DNA of 64,000 nt from Campylobacter rectus (GCF_004803795.1 NZ_CP012543.1:1550001-1614000), one strand, 5' to 3'; counted from the first letter of the stretch, positions 1 through 8,869 are shown. Notes: generated from the letters alone by a model not told the origin. A program made the numbers and translations.

Positions 1-1
1 C

Positions 2-2236
2 AACGTAAAAGCTGGCGCTACTTTGGAAAATTCAAAAATTTCAACCCAAGATGGAACCGATACTATCAATATAGAAAAAGGCTCAACTGTAAGAGGTAAT
101 ACCTTTGAAACCGGCAAAGGAGGCGACGTCATAAATTTAAACGAAAATATATCCGACTCCGTCATGAAGCTCGAAGAAGGAAACGATGCGGTAAATATAG
201 CAAATTCTACCGCCGAAAATCTATCCGTAGATATGGGGGAAGGTAACGACAAAGTAGACGTCAAAGACTCCTCGATGACCAATAGCGAGATACGCTTGGG
301 CGACGGAGAAAATACGTTAGACATCGCAAGGACGGATTCTAACAGCAAAGTCGAGCTCAAAGATACGCAAATTTACGGCGGAAAAAATAAAGACGTCGTA
401 AATATATCCAACGATACGTTAGAATTCGCAGCGACGCCTAAAGTAAATTTAAAAGGTGATACATCTATAAATTTAGGCGACGGAGATAACGAAGTAAAAG
501 TAGATGGAAGCGTGCGACTGGGCGAAATAGAAAACAGTACGCCTACGAAAAATATCATAACGACCGGAAGTGGCAAGGATAGTATCACTCTACAAAACGG
601 AGCTACCGTCGAAGAAAGAGTGATAGAAACCGGAGAAGGTAGAGATGAAGTCAATATACACAACGGAGCGTCTTTAAATTTTGCAAAAATAGAAACCGGC
701 GGAGGCGACGACGTAGTAAGGTTTGAGCACAAGACTACGAATCCGCTTCAAGGATACTCCTACTCTGCGGCGACGGAGACCGAGATAAATATGGGTGACG
801 GCAACGACACTGTAAATCTCCAAGGTATGGGTAATAGCGGCAACTACGCAGGCAGAGTATCGGACTTCCAGGGCGCAAATATAGATATGGGCGATAACGG
901 TATCAAACACGTACAGATAGACGCCGGTAAAGTCGAAACAACCAATATAAAAAGCGGTAGCGGAGACGATAGGGTAGAGATACAAGGCGATTCTTTAATG
1001 GAGGGTAGAAATAGCGTAAGCACTGGTGAAGGCGATGATGTCGTAACTATAAAAGACTCCGCCGTCAAAGGGCAAAATTCGACCTCAAAGACAACAATAG
1101 ATACCGATGAAGGAAACGACAAGATAACGGCTGAAAATTCTACATTAGACAAAGTGGATATCAATGCGGGCAACGGAGCAAACGAGGTAACTTTAGGAGA
1201 AAACTCGACCTTTAAGGACGTCAGAGTTACGACAGGAAAAGACGTCGATACGATAAATATCGAGTCCGATATGACCGGTTCTGCAAACAACAGAAGCGAC
1301 TCTATCGTCTCAACCAATGCCGGCAACGATAATATCAATATAAAATCAGGCGTAACGCTCACCAATACGACCGTAAATACGGGAGCCGGCGAGGAAAATG
1401 TCGAGCTTGACGGCGTCAAATTTGTAAACTCGGAGCTATTTACCGAAGGCGATAACGACACGGTAACGATCTCAAACAGTAAGTTTGAAAATGCTACGAC
1501 GTTGGGATACAGCTCAGGCGTAGGCACCGGCGACGGCGAAGACACGGTAACGGTAAATAGCGGAGCGGAGTTTAAACAAGGTACATATCTTTACACGGGC
1601 GCGGATGCCGACACTATAAACGTAAATAGCGGAGCCACCTTTAATAAGGCTGATATAAACGCCGCCGAAGGAGATGATAAGATATCTATCAACGATGGAG
1701 CGCAGATCCAAAGCGGCTCGCGCATAATAGGCGGCGAGGGCAACGATACCATAGATATAAATAGCGGAGCCAAGGTTTCAAACTCTATGGTCCATGCAGG
1801 CACAGGCGACGATACCATCACCGTAAAATCCGGAGCGAATTTTAATAATTATTCCGAGATAAGAGGCGACGAGGGTAATGATACCATCGTGGTCGAAAAG
1901 GGTGCAGATATAACAAACTCCGTCATAAAAGGCGGCGAGGGCAAGGATACGCTAAACATCTCCGAAAACATAGACTTTAGCAAGGTCAAGGAGATCGAAA
2001 AGCTAAAACTAGGCGGCGCCGAAAACGACGTAGAAACCACTTTAAGCGCCAAAGACGTGCTTGATATGACCGATGGCAACAACAAGCTAAAAATAGACGG
2101 CGAAAGCGGAGATAAACTAAACCTTAAAGACTTTACTAAAGGAACCGTGGGCGCCGACTACACCGAATATACAGGCACTACGCAAAGCGTAACCGTAGAG
2201 GTCAAAAACGACATAAACGTCGATATCGTCCCTTGA
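2..2236 (+). CDS. RTX-like beta-solenoid exported protein, 5' end outside window
   Basis: The reading frame is open to the left edge (the codons before the first TTG continue the same repeat), so about 744 C-terminal residues are seen and the true start is outside. The protein is a chain of 22-24-residue repeats of the form G-[DN]-D-T-[IV]-x-[IV]-x-x-G-A-x-[FV], rich in Asp, Asn, Gly and Ser and almost free of Cys. This is the pattern of calcium-binding parallel beta-rolls or solenoids. The last ~100 residues lose the repeat and carry a block (VLDMTDGNNKLKIDG, then GDKLNL) like the C-terminal region of type I secretion substrates. Known for such families: surface adhesins or S-layer proteins exported by an ABC/HlyD/TolC channel. 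No secretion genes lie downstream. The class is confident; adhesin versus S-layer is open. Confidence 0.75.
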   Translation, partial: NVKAGATLENSKISTQDGTDTINIEKGSTVRGNTFETGKGGDVINLNENISDSVMKLEEGNDAVNIANSTAENLSVDMGEGNDKVDVKDSSMTNSEIRLGDGENTLDIARTDSNSKVELKDTQIYGGKNKDVVNISNDTLEFAATPKVNLKGDTSINLGDGDNEVKVDGSVRLGEIENSTPTKNIITTGSGKDSITLQNGATVEERVIETGEGRDEVNIHNGASLNFAKIETGGGDDVVRFEHKTTNPLQGYSYSAATETEINMGDGNDTVNLQGMGNSGNYAGRVSDFQGANIDMGDNGIKHVQIDAGKVETTNIKSGSGDDRVEIQGDSLMEGRNSVSTGEGDDVVTIKDSAVKGQNSTSKTTIDTDEGNDKITAENSTLDKVDINAGNGANEVTLGENSTFKDVRVTTGKDVDTINIESDMTGSANNRSDSIVSTNAGNDNINIKSGVTLTNTTVNTGAGEENVELDGVKFVNSELFTEGDNDTVTISNSKFENATTLGYSSGVGTGDGEDTVTVNSGAEFKQGTYLYTGADADTINVNSGATFNKADINAAEGDDKISINDGAQIQSGSRIIGGEGNDTIDINSGAKVSNSMVHAGTGDDTITVKSGANFNNYSEIRGDEGNDTIVVEKGADITNSVIKGGEGKDTLNISENIDFSKVKEIEKLKLGGAENDVETTLSAKDVLDMTDGNNKLKIDGESGDKLNLKDFTKGTVGADYTEYTGTTQSVTVEVKNDINVDIVP

Positions 2237-2243
2237 TGCGTTA

Positions 2244-2277
2244 AATTTAAGCTCGGTCGCTCGGCTGAGCTTAAATT
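2244..2277. terminator. Bidirectional hairpin between convergent genes
   Basis: A perfect 11-bp stem (AATTTAAGCTC at 2244-2254 with its complement at 2267-2277) encloses a 12-nt loop. It sits between the stop of the RTX-like gene and the stop of the convergent flaC-type gene. There is no strong T-run on either side, so terminator function is inferred from position and stem. Confidence 0.55.
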
Positions 2278-2328
2278 AGGTAGTTTGCTCAAAGGAAAGC
2301 GACGGCCGAATGTCAAATTTTAGTTAAT

Positions 2329-3087
2329 TTAACCCAAAAGCCTATTAAACCGGCTTTGCAAGCTAGCAGTGTTGTGCGCTTGAGCAAGGATCGCGGCGTT
2401 TGCTTGCAGGTCGTTTTGCTTAAAGGCGCTTACGTTTTTAGCGATGTCGTTGTTTTGCAGCTGAGACTCGCTTTGCTTTAGCGCAACGTTTTTAGTTAGG
2501 CTTGCGTTTATGCCCGAGATTATGCCGTTTTGCGCCGCACCGATCTCGCCGCGCAGGGCATTTACGCTACCGATAAATTTGCTCACGCTCTCGCCGTCGC
2601 TCACGTCTATGCCGCTAAAATTCGGCGCGCTTAGATTCACGCTCGCCGTGCCGTTGCCGGTGAGGAAGCTCATCTGTCCGCCAAATACGTTCTTGCCGTT
2701 AAAGCTAGCCTGCTGCGTGCTCTGCTTCATCGCGTCCACCAGCGCGTTTGCCTCGCTTTTTATCATCTTTTGCTGGTCGGCGTTTAGGATGCCGCCGCTA
2801 TATCTCACCGAGAGCTCGCCGATGCGGTCGGCGCTTTGCGTGATATTTGCGAGCGTGGAGTCTGCGATCTGCAGGATGCCGATAGCGTCGTTTGCGTTTG
2901 CGACGCCTTGCTCGAGCGTGGAGCTTTGAGAGCGAAGAGAGTCGGCGATGGCGAGATTTGCGCTATCTACGCCGCTTAAGGCGCGCTGTACGGAGATATT
3001 ATTTAGGGCTTTTGCGCCGTTATTTTGAGCTTGCTCCAGGTATTGATTGCTTAGGCTTGAGTTTGCCAAGAAATTTCCCAGTTTCAT
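2329..3087 (-). CDS. flaC: FlaC-type secreted flagellin homologue
   Basis: 252 residues, about the length of C. jejuni FlaC (about 250) and much shorter than the filament flagellins. The N-terminal ~135 residues are a flagellin D0/D1 domain (SGVDSANLAIADSLRSQ, then GVANANDAIGILQIAD, then the NGKNVF stretch) and the last ~50 residues are the C-terminal D0 helix. The variable D2/D3 domain of FlaA/FlaB is missing. In C. jejuni, FlaC is exported through the flagellar export apparatus and affects host cells rather than building the filament. The ATG is preceded by AAAGGA. It is a single gene whose nearest same-strand neighbour upstream is the BCCT transporter, about 400 bp away. A sigma28 promoter was looked for upstream and none was clear. 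Confidence 0.85.
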   Translation of the reverse strand: MKLGNFLANSSLSNQYLEQAQNNGAKALNNISVQRALSGVDSANLAIADSLRSQSSTLEQGVANANDAIGILQIADSTLANITQSADRIGELSVRYSGGILNADQQKMIKSEANALVDAMKQSTQQASFNGKNVFGGQMSFLTGNGTASVNLSAPNFSGIDVSDGESVSKFIGSVNALRGEIGAAQNGIISGINASLTKNVALKQSESQLQNNDIAKNVSAFKQNDLQANAAILAQAHNTASLQSRFNRLLG

Positions 3088-3487
3088 TTTCGTTCCTTTT
3101 AAATTTTGATACGATTTTAGCGAAAATTCGATTAAAATTTGCTAGCGGCGGGCAATGTCGGCGCGCGACTCCGGTTTTTTAGTAAATTTGATAATTTTTC
3201 AAGCGGATTTCGTTTTTGGCTCGGATGTTTTGTTTTAGGCTTTTGTAGGCAAAAAGGCGCCAACGATGCAAATTTACTCGCTAGATTAAACCGCAAAAAA
3301 ACAAGCAGGCGCGCAGCCGAAGATACGGCATTTGACTTTTACGACCGATATAAAATATCTAAACCAAGCGCACAAATAATTTTAATCTACGTCCGCCAAA
3401 TTTAACTTAGATTGCCGGCGTCTCAAGCTTAAATTTGTAATAAGTAGCCGTAAAAACGCGTTTAAATTTGTCAAATGCCGACCCGCA

Positions 3488-5425
3488 TCACCTAACGATA
3501 TGCAAAAACTGCATATGTTTGCGATACTGCTCGATGATGTCGTTTATTATCGTAGCTTCGCTCCAGCCCAGTATATCGTAGTCCTGCCCGCCCTCTTTTA
3601 GATACACTTCGGCGCGGTAATACAAGTCCTCACCCTCCAGCTCTCTCGTGTAGTCGGGACTCTCGCTTTTAGTTAGCTTCACGCCGTAGCAAAAGTCCGT
3701 CTCCTCTCCCAGCATCACGCGTAAATTTATAAAATTTTCCCGCTTTATCACTTCGGCGTTTAGCCCGTTTTTCTCAAATTCCGCCCTTACCTCATCTAGC
3801 GCTCTAGCCGTCGTTTCGTTTATAAATTTACTCCCGTCTTTTTTGCTAGGTAACATGATGATCGCGCTTAAGCGCTCCTGCCAGGACTTTGACATTTCGC
3901 TTATCGGCATATTATTAAAGGCGTTTGTTTGCTTTTTTATCACATCCACCTTAAGTGCGCGAAATAGCCCGAAAATGGCGCCCATAAGCACGGCGGTAAA
4001 CGGCAATGCCGAAGCGATCGTGAGCGCCTGGAGCGACGCCAGCCCGCCGCCTAGCATCAAAAAGCAAGCCGTCATTCCGATAATAACGCCCCAAAATACC
4101 TTCTGCCACACGGGCGTGTCGTCCCTGCCGTTTGAACACAGCATGTTCATCACGATCGCCGCAGAGTCGGCGGAAGTAACGAAAAATATCACGATCATTA
4201 GCACGGCAACGACGCTAAGCGCGCTTGAGAAGCTAAATTTTTCCAAAAACATAAAAAGAGCGGCTGCGGAGTCGGAATTTGCCGTAGCGGCTAGCTCGCC
4301 AAAGCCGTTTTTGACGAAATTTATGGCCGAATTTCCAAAAAAACTCATCCACGCAAAAGTAAATCCCGTCGGCACCAAAAGCACGCCCACGACGAATTCT
4401 CTAATCGTCCTGCCTTTTGAAATTTTCGCGATAAAAAGCCCGACAAAAGGCGACCAGCTAAGCCACCACGCCCAATAAAGCAGCGTCCAGCCGCCCAACC
4501 ACGCGTCATTTGCTTTTTTATAGGCGTATAGATTAAAGGTGTTTGAAACAAGCGTAGAGACGTATTCGCCGCTGTTTTGCACGAGCGCCTTTAAAAGCTG
4601 CGTCGTTTCGCCCAAAAACAGCACCGCGAGCATAAAGCAGCATGCAAGCGCGATGTTGGCGTTTGAAAGCAGCTTGATGCCCCGATCCACGCCGCTAGCC
4701 GCAGATAGCGTCGCGGCTAGGCAAAGCGCGACAAGTAGCGTAACGTGCATCTGCGGCAGGCCGAACACGTGCGCAAATCCCGCATTTATCTGCAAAACGC
4801 CGTATCCCAGCGAAGTCGCCACGCCAAAAAGCGTCGCCACGACGGCAAAGGTATCGACCGCATCGCCGAACCATCCGTAAATCTTGTCGCCAGCCAGCGG
4901 ATAAAACGCCGAGCGTAGAGCTAACGGCAAACCGTGCCTGTAAGAAAAAAACGCCAGTATCAGCGCCACGATGGCATACACCGCCCAAGCGCACATACCC
5001 CAGTGAAAAAAGGTGATATTCATCGCGAGTTTTTGCGCCTCTAGGCTCTGCGCCTCGCCCGTGGGCGGATTTAGATAGTGCATAAGCGGTTCGCTAACGC
5101 CGAAAAACACGAGCCCGATACCCATACCAGCGGCAAAGAGCATCGAAAACCAAGAGATATTTTTGTGCTCGGGCTTAGCGTGATCCGCACCCAGCTTTAT
5201 CTCGCCCGTTTTACCAAATCCTAAAATAAAAACGCATATCAAGATGACGGCGACTGCCAGTACGTAAAACCAACCGAAATTTTGGGCGATGAAGCCTTGC
5301 ATACCTTTGAAAACCTCGGTCGCAAATTTTGGCGCCAGAGCCTGAAACGCGGTTATCAAAAGTATCGTAAAAACGGATGGATAAAAGACTTTGGGGTTAA
5401 ATTTAGATTTTTGCAGTTTTATCAC
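3488..5425 (-). CDS. BCCT-family betaine/choline/carnitine transporter
   Basis: About 645 residues with twelve hydrophobic segments followed by a ~180-residue cytoplasmic tail, the layout of BetT-like BCCT carriers. The signature WTLLYWAWWLSWSPFVGLF is present, as is the glycine-rich GMGIGLVFFGVSEP of TM3. The family moves choline, glycine betaine or related quaternary amines, mainly for osmoprotection. The start chosen is the GTG at 5425, which has AAAGGA five bases upstream. The longer open frame to 5488 has no ribosome site and would add 21 non-conserved residues. The long C-terminal tail fits osmotic regulation as in BetT/BetP. Substrate and coupling ion cannot be fixed from sequence. Confidence 0.85.
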   Translation of the reverse strand: MIKLQKSKFNPKVFYPSVFTILLITAFQALAPKFATEVFKGMQGFIAQNFGWFYVLAVAVILICVFILGFGKTGEIKLGADHAKPEHKNISWFSMLFAAGMGIGLVFFGVSEPLMHYLNPPTGEAQSLEAQKLAMNITFFHWGMCAWAVYAIVALILAFFSYRHGLPLALRSAFYPLAGDKIYGWFGDAVDTFAVVATLFGVATSLGYGVLQINAGFAHVFGLPQMHVTLLVALCLAATLSAASGVDRGIKLLSNANIALACCFMLAVLFLGETTQLLKALVQNSGEYVSTLVSNTFNLYAYKKANDAWLGGWTLLYWAWWLSWSPFVGLFIAKISKGRTIREFVVGVLLVPTGFTFAWMSFFGNSAINFVKNGFGELAATANSDSAAALFMFLEKFSFSSALSVVAVLMIVIFFVTSADSAAIVMNMLCSNGRDDTPVWQKVFWGVIIGMTACFLMLGGGLASLQALTIASALPFTAVLMGAIFGLFRALKVDVIKKQTNAFNNMPISEMSKSWQERLSAIIMLPSKKDGSKFINETTARALDEVRAEFEKNGLNAEVIKRENFINLRVMLGEETDFCYGVKLTKSESPDYTRELEGEDLYYRAEVYLKEGGQDYDILGWSEATIINDIIEQYRKHMQFLHIVR

Positions 5426-5582
5426 ATTTTTCCTTTGTTGATATTTGCAGGCATAGTTCAACCTACCCGAAAAAAGTAAATAAGTCAAATTTTACATTTC
5501 ATTTAGTTTAAAATTTAAAAATAATTTTAATCGGTAAGAAAATAAAGAGTTAATTTTAAAGCCGTATGGCTATATTTTAGTC

Positions 5583-5606
5583 AAACCGCACCAATCGGTG
5601 CGGTTT
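5583..5606. terminator. Strong bidirectional terminator hairpin
   Basis: AAACCGCACC (5583-5592), a 4-nt loop AATC, then the exact complement (5597-5606), running into T-rich DNA on the + strand and A/T-rich DNA on the - strand. It lies 9 bp past the stop of the rhodanese lipoprotein gene and terminates that minus-strand operon. Confidence 0.8.
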
Positions 5607-5614
5607 TGTAAATT

Positions 5615-6820
5615 TTACCAGTCGCTTGGGTCTAAAGGTTCGTTTGGAGTAAAAGTGCAGTCGCTGCCTTGGCATTTAACGCCCGCATCTATATAAACGC
5701 CTTTTGTAAAGCCGCCTTTTTTAGCCTTGCCCTGAGCCTCTAACGCACGTCCGCCGGCAGAGCAGTGAAATATCACGTAAGTATCGGGAAGTTTTGACAA
5801 AAACGTCTTATTATCATTTTCTTCAAGCGAGATATGAAGAGATCCCGGAACAAATCCCGCCGCTCTCTCGTCACTTCTTCTTACATCGACGATAGTTACG
5901 CCTTTTGGTAAATTTTTATAATTTTTTAAAAACCATTCGCCGTCTACCGAACCCTCATCAAATCCCTTTTTAACCGGCCCCATAAACGGTACGCTTAGCT
6001 TGGTTACGGCTCCGCCGCCGGCTTTTTCTTCGCCGCCTTTAGTGGTTTTTAGTCCCGCCTTTTTCCATGCCGGAAGTCCGGCCGAGTAGTTGGCTACTTT
6101 CGTATATCCCACAGATACGAGTTTTTGGGCTACTGCGTGAGATTTTTTGCAGTCGTATCCTTGACAAAATGTAATAATAGACGTACTTTTATCGTTTGGA
6201 AAACGCCCCATTAAAGTAGAAATATCGGTGTCGTTTACGGATATGGCGCCCGGTATGGATTCGGCTAAAAATTTAGCATAAGGGCGAGCGTCAATCAAAA
6301 GCGCCGTATTGCCGTCAAATGCGTTTTTCACGACCGCCGTGCCAATTTCTATATAGTCTTTTTTGGACCATTCGGGATAACCCGCTTGATATAGTTTTAC
6401 GTTTGTATATCCTATTTCCTTGAGCATTGCTGCGACTTTTGGACTCTTTGCACAGTCCCAACCTTGGCAAAATACGATAATCTCCTTGTCTTTCGGAGTT
6501 TTGTCGATTCTTTTTATATGATCTTTAAAGTCTGCGTCGTGAATTTGAATACTTGAGGGTATCGTGCCGGCATTGTAGTGGCGATCCGGCCTGGCATCTA
6601 TAAATAGCGCATCCGTAGCTCCGCGCATACCGCTGCCTAGCTTGCTTCTGGCGTATTTAAAATCAACCACTTCAAGCTTATGTTTAGCTATCAAAGACGC
6701 TACCGCGTCGCTTGGCTTTGTAGCCGTAGCTTGCACCGGGGCGGATACGCCGGATGTAGCGCATCCGGTAAATAGCAGTGTCGTAGCAAGTGCGATCGCA
6801 CCAACAAATTTTAAATGCAT
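5615..6820 (-). CDS. Triple-rhodanese-domain lipoprotein
   Basis: 401 residues. A signal peptide ends in a lipobox (LFTGC), so Cys20 should be lipidated and the protein anchored in the envelope. Three rhodanese-like domains follow: residues ~50-155 with active loop CQGWDC (Cys118, Cys123), ~160-258 with CQGYDC (Cys219, Cys224), and ~285-380 with the canonical CSAGGR loop (Cys353, Arg358). In the first two loops the usual sixth-position Arg is replaced by Cys, giving a dithiol; a further CQGSDC lies in the tail at 383-388. Rhodaneses carry persulfide sulfur. The gene starts 27 bp after the stop of the SQR-like gene on the same strand, so the two form an operon for periplasmic sulfide or polysulfide handling (inference). 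Confidence 0.85.
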   Translation of the reverse strand: MHLKFVGAIALATTLLFTGCATSGVSAPVQATATKPSDAVASLIAKHKLEVVDFKYARSKLGSGMRGATDALFIDARPDRHYNAGTIPSSIQIHDADFKDHIKRIDKTPKDKEIIVFCQGWDCAKSPKVAAMLKEIGYTNVKLYQAGYPEWSKKDYIEIGTAVVKNAFDGNTALLIDARPYAKFLAESIPGAISVNDTDISTLMGRFPNDKSTSIITFCQGYDCKKSHAVAQKLVSVGYTKVANYSAGLPAWKKAGLKTTKGGEEKAGGGAVTKLSVPFMGPVKKGFDEGSVDGEWFLKNYKNLPKGVTIVDVRRSDERAAGFVPGSLHISLEENDNKTFLSKLPDTYVIFHCSAGGRALEAQGKAKKGGFTKGVYIDAGVKCQGSDCTFTPNEPLDPSDW

Positions 6821-6847
6821 ATATTCTCCTTTTTTGAAAATTTCGTA

Positions 6848-8317
6848 TTAAATTCTACCCGGAAGCATTCCGTGAAATATCATCGGCTTCATCAGATAAA
6901 CCTTAAGTAACCACATTATCCATCGCTCTTTTGTCGGATCTAACGGGAATGACGGCGCAGGCTTACCGGACCAGTCAAATTCCGCAAACATTACCGTGCC
7001 GATACTCGTAATAAACGGACAAACCGTATATCCGTTATAAGCGGCGGGTAATTTATCCTTTTTCTCCATCACGGCTATTAGATTATCCACTAGCACATGA
7101 TACTGCTTTCTTGCGCTTCCGCCCGTCTTGCCAAGAGGCACGGCGGCACAATCGCCTATGGCGAACACATTAGGATATTTAATATGCTGAAGAGTCTCTT
7201 TATGAGCAGGCACCCAGCTAGCCGGCGAGCCAAGCGGAGATTTACCCACGGCATCCGGAGCTTTTTGCGGCGGAACTATATGTAAAAAGTCGAAATTTTT
7301 AACAAATCTCTCCTTCTTTGTTATCATTTCAAACTCTTCCAAATCCTTATCCCATTCGCCTTTCTCAGTCCAAGTGCGCTCCAGCGTAGCCGTTTGATTT
7401 TCCGTATCTACGGCTACGAGGCGGGTTTTAAATTCCCACTTAAAATCGCGCGCCTTAAACTGCTTTTCGATAGCCTCTGCGTATTCCGGCACGCTAAATA
7501 ACTTATCGCTATTTGTATAAAATAGCATTTCCACCTTATCTCTCACACCCGCTTTTGTGATGAGATCGTTTGCGATATACATTACCTTTTTAGGCGCACC
7601 GCCGCACTTTATCGCCGTATGAGCATCGGTAAAGATACACTGAAGCTTCTTGTCGCCCTTTAAATTTTTCGCCTTTTGTATAATCTCTTGGATCCCGTTA
7701 TAAGTATCTACCGAGCCGTCTGCAAAATATAACGAATAAACGCCGTTTTTGCCGATCTTTTTACGCACCGAATCGCTATTTCCCAGAGTCGTTATCTCGC
7801 CCTCGAGCCCATCAATCGCACCGTAATTTAACATAACTCCCATTGCAACCACCAAGTAGTCGTAGCCTATTTCCGAGCCGTCGTCTAAGATTATTTTATT
7901 ATTGGTCGGGTCGAAATTTGCCGCGGATTTTTTTATCCACGTAACGCCATCGGGCATATAGTCTTTGGTTTGATATATGATATCGTCTTTCGTATATACG
8001 CCTGCGGCGATCAGCGTCTGTCCTGCCTGATAAGAAACCGAGATGGAATTTGGCTCAATAACCGTAATATCCGGCTTTTTAAGCTTCCTACACAGCTTTG
8101 CCGCTACCGCAATCCCCGAAAGTCCGCCGCCGACTATAACTATTTTACCCACGGCGGATGATGCTGCCTCAGCCGTGCTAGGCGTCGCCGCAGTCGATAA
8201 CAAGCCTGCGGCCAGCGGCGACATCGCGATAAGCTTCATAGCTTCGCGACGCGTCATCTTGTGTCCGTCTTTTTCAAGCTCACAGAGAACTTCATCGATA
8301 ATCTTATTTGAGTCCAT
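6848..8317 (-). CDS. Tat-exported sulfide:quinone oxidoreductase-like flavoprotein
   Basis: 489 residues. Twin arginines at 23-24 (TRREAMKL) followed by a hydrophobic stretch and an Ala-rich cleavage region mark a Tat signal, after an unusual 20-residue N-terminal extension. The FAD-binding IVGGGLSG lies at 60-68. IKCGGAPKK (Cys238) and GDC-AAVP-KTGGSARKQ (Cys390), then the GYTVCPF...VMFAEFDW block near the C-terminus, match the type II sulfide:quinone oxidoreductase pattern. Such enzymes oxidise sulfide to persulfide and reduce quinone. Tat export puts this one on the periplasmic side with the co-transcribed rhodanese lipoprotein. Flavocytochrome-c sulfide dehydrogenase flavoprotein is the main alternative; no partner cytochrome with CXXCH is adjacent. 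Confidence 0.8.
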   Translation of the reverse strand: MDSNKIIDEVLCELEKDGHKMTRREAMKLIAMSPLAAGLLSTAATPSTAEAASSAVGKIVIVGGGLSGIAVAAKLCRKLKKPDITVIEPNSISVSYQAGQTLIAAGVYTKDDIIYQTKDYMPDGVTWIKKSAANFDPTNNKIILDDGSEIGYDYLVVAMGVMLNYGAIDGLEGEITTLGNSDSVRKKIGKNGVYSLYFADGSVDTYNGIQEIIQKAKNLKGDKKLQCIFTDAHTAIKCGGAPKKVMYIANDLITKAGVRDKVEMLFYTNSDKLFSVPEYAEAIEKQFKARDFKWEFKTRLVAVDTENQTATLERTWTEKGEWDKDLEEFEMITKKERFVKNFDFLHIVPPQKAPDAVGKSPLGSPASWVPAHKETLQHIKYPNVFAIGDCAAVPLGKTGGSARKQYHVLVDNLIAVMEKKDKLPAAYNGYTVCPFITSIGTVMFAEFDWSGKPAPSFPLDPTKERWIMWLLKVYLMKPMIFHGMLPGRI

Positions 8318-8407
8318 TTATGTCCTTTCGTATAAAATTTAAAATTTTAAACTAGATTATTATTTTAAGGATTTGGTGAATTGTAGCAACGATGTAAAAA
8401 TTATTCA

Positions 8408-8456
8408 GTAACTTAGTCACAAAAATTTTACGTGCGTTAGTGTATGATTAAGTTAC
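8408..8456. promoter_or_regulatory. Divergent control region with 8-bp inverted repeat
   Basis: Between the divergent SQR-like gene and the small periplasmic protein gene, GTAACTTA (8408-8415) recurs as its exact complement TAAGTTAC (8449-8456). TATGAT with an upstream TG (8441-8448) is a good extended -10 for the plus-strand gene and abuts the right arm. A regulator bound here could control both directions. No regulator gene is adjacent. Confidence 0.4.
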
Positions 8457-8479
8457 CATTTTAACTTTAGGAGGAGAAT

Positions 8480-8836
8480 ATGTTTGTGAAATCTTTAATC
8501 GCTAAATTTGCGCGCGTGCCGCTTGTGACGATAGTAGCTTTAGGTTTGGCTACGAGTTTCGCTTCCGCCGATCCGGCGCGAGGGCAAAAGCTTTATCTTA
8601 AATTTATGAAAGACGCCACCGGCATAAAAGGAGACGCGTTTTCGGCTCAACACACGATAGAGGAATGGAAAAAACTTTGCGAAAACGGCGGAGCCGATCT
8701 TATAAAAGAATACTCGGAAAAGTATCCGAATGCGGCGGAGTTTTTAAAAGGCGAGCAGTTTAAGAAATTTCAACCCGATATTTGCGATTTCGTGATCCAC
8801 TACGCAAAAGATAGCGGAAACGTACCTTCTTGCTAA
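8480..8836 (+). CDS. Small periplasmic protein, cytochrome-c-like family without heme site
   Basis: 118 residues with a strong ribosome site (AGGAGGAG) and a cleavable signal peptide ending near residue 30 (SFASA). The mature part begins DPARGQKLYLKF, which resembles the start of class I cytochromes c, but there is no CXXCH, so it cannot bind c-type heme in the normal way. It keeps two Cys near the middle and end and finishes DSGNVPSC, a tail that I recall from small periplasmic proteins of Campylobacterota. The gene is divergent from the sulfide-oxidoreductase/rhodanese operon and shares its control region, so a role in the same sulfur process is plausible. The function itself is unknown. 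Confidence 0.7.
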   Translation: MFVKSLIAKFARVPLVTIVALGLATSFASADPARGQKLYLKFMKDATGIKGDAFSAQHTIEEWKKLCENGGADLIKEYSEKYPNAAEFLKGEQFKKFQPDICDFVIHYAKDSGNVPSC

Positions 8837-8845
8837 TTAAATTTT

Positions 8846-8868
8846 AAGGAGCATCGCGCTCCTTTTTT
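8846..8868 (+). terminator. Rho-independent terminator
   Basis: AAGGAGC (8846-8852), a 5-nt loop, GCTCCTT (8858-8864), then a six-T run to 8868, directly after the stop of the small periplasmic protein gene. Confidence 0.85.
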
Positions 8869-8869
8869 A

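Noticed and set aside
373-2085. Several minus-strand open frames inside the RTX-like gene (60-233 codons)
   Set aside because: They are shadows of the repeat: Ser/Pro/Val-rich translations of the antisense strand with no ribosome sites, inside a clearly coding plus-strand gene.
2329-3087. FlaA/FlaB filament flagellin instead of FlaC
   Set aside because: The gene is about half the length of filament flagellins and lacks the variable D2/D3 region.
5425-5488. Longer start for the BCCT gene at 5488
   Set aside because: The extra 21 residues are unlike the family N-terminus and there is no ribosome site, while the GTG at 5425 has AAAGGA.
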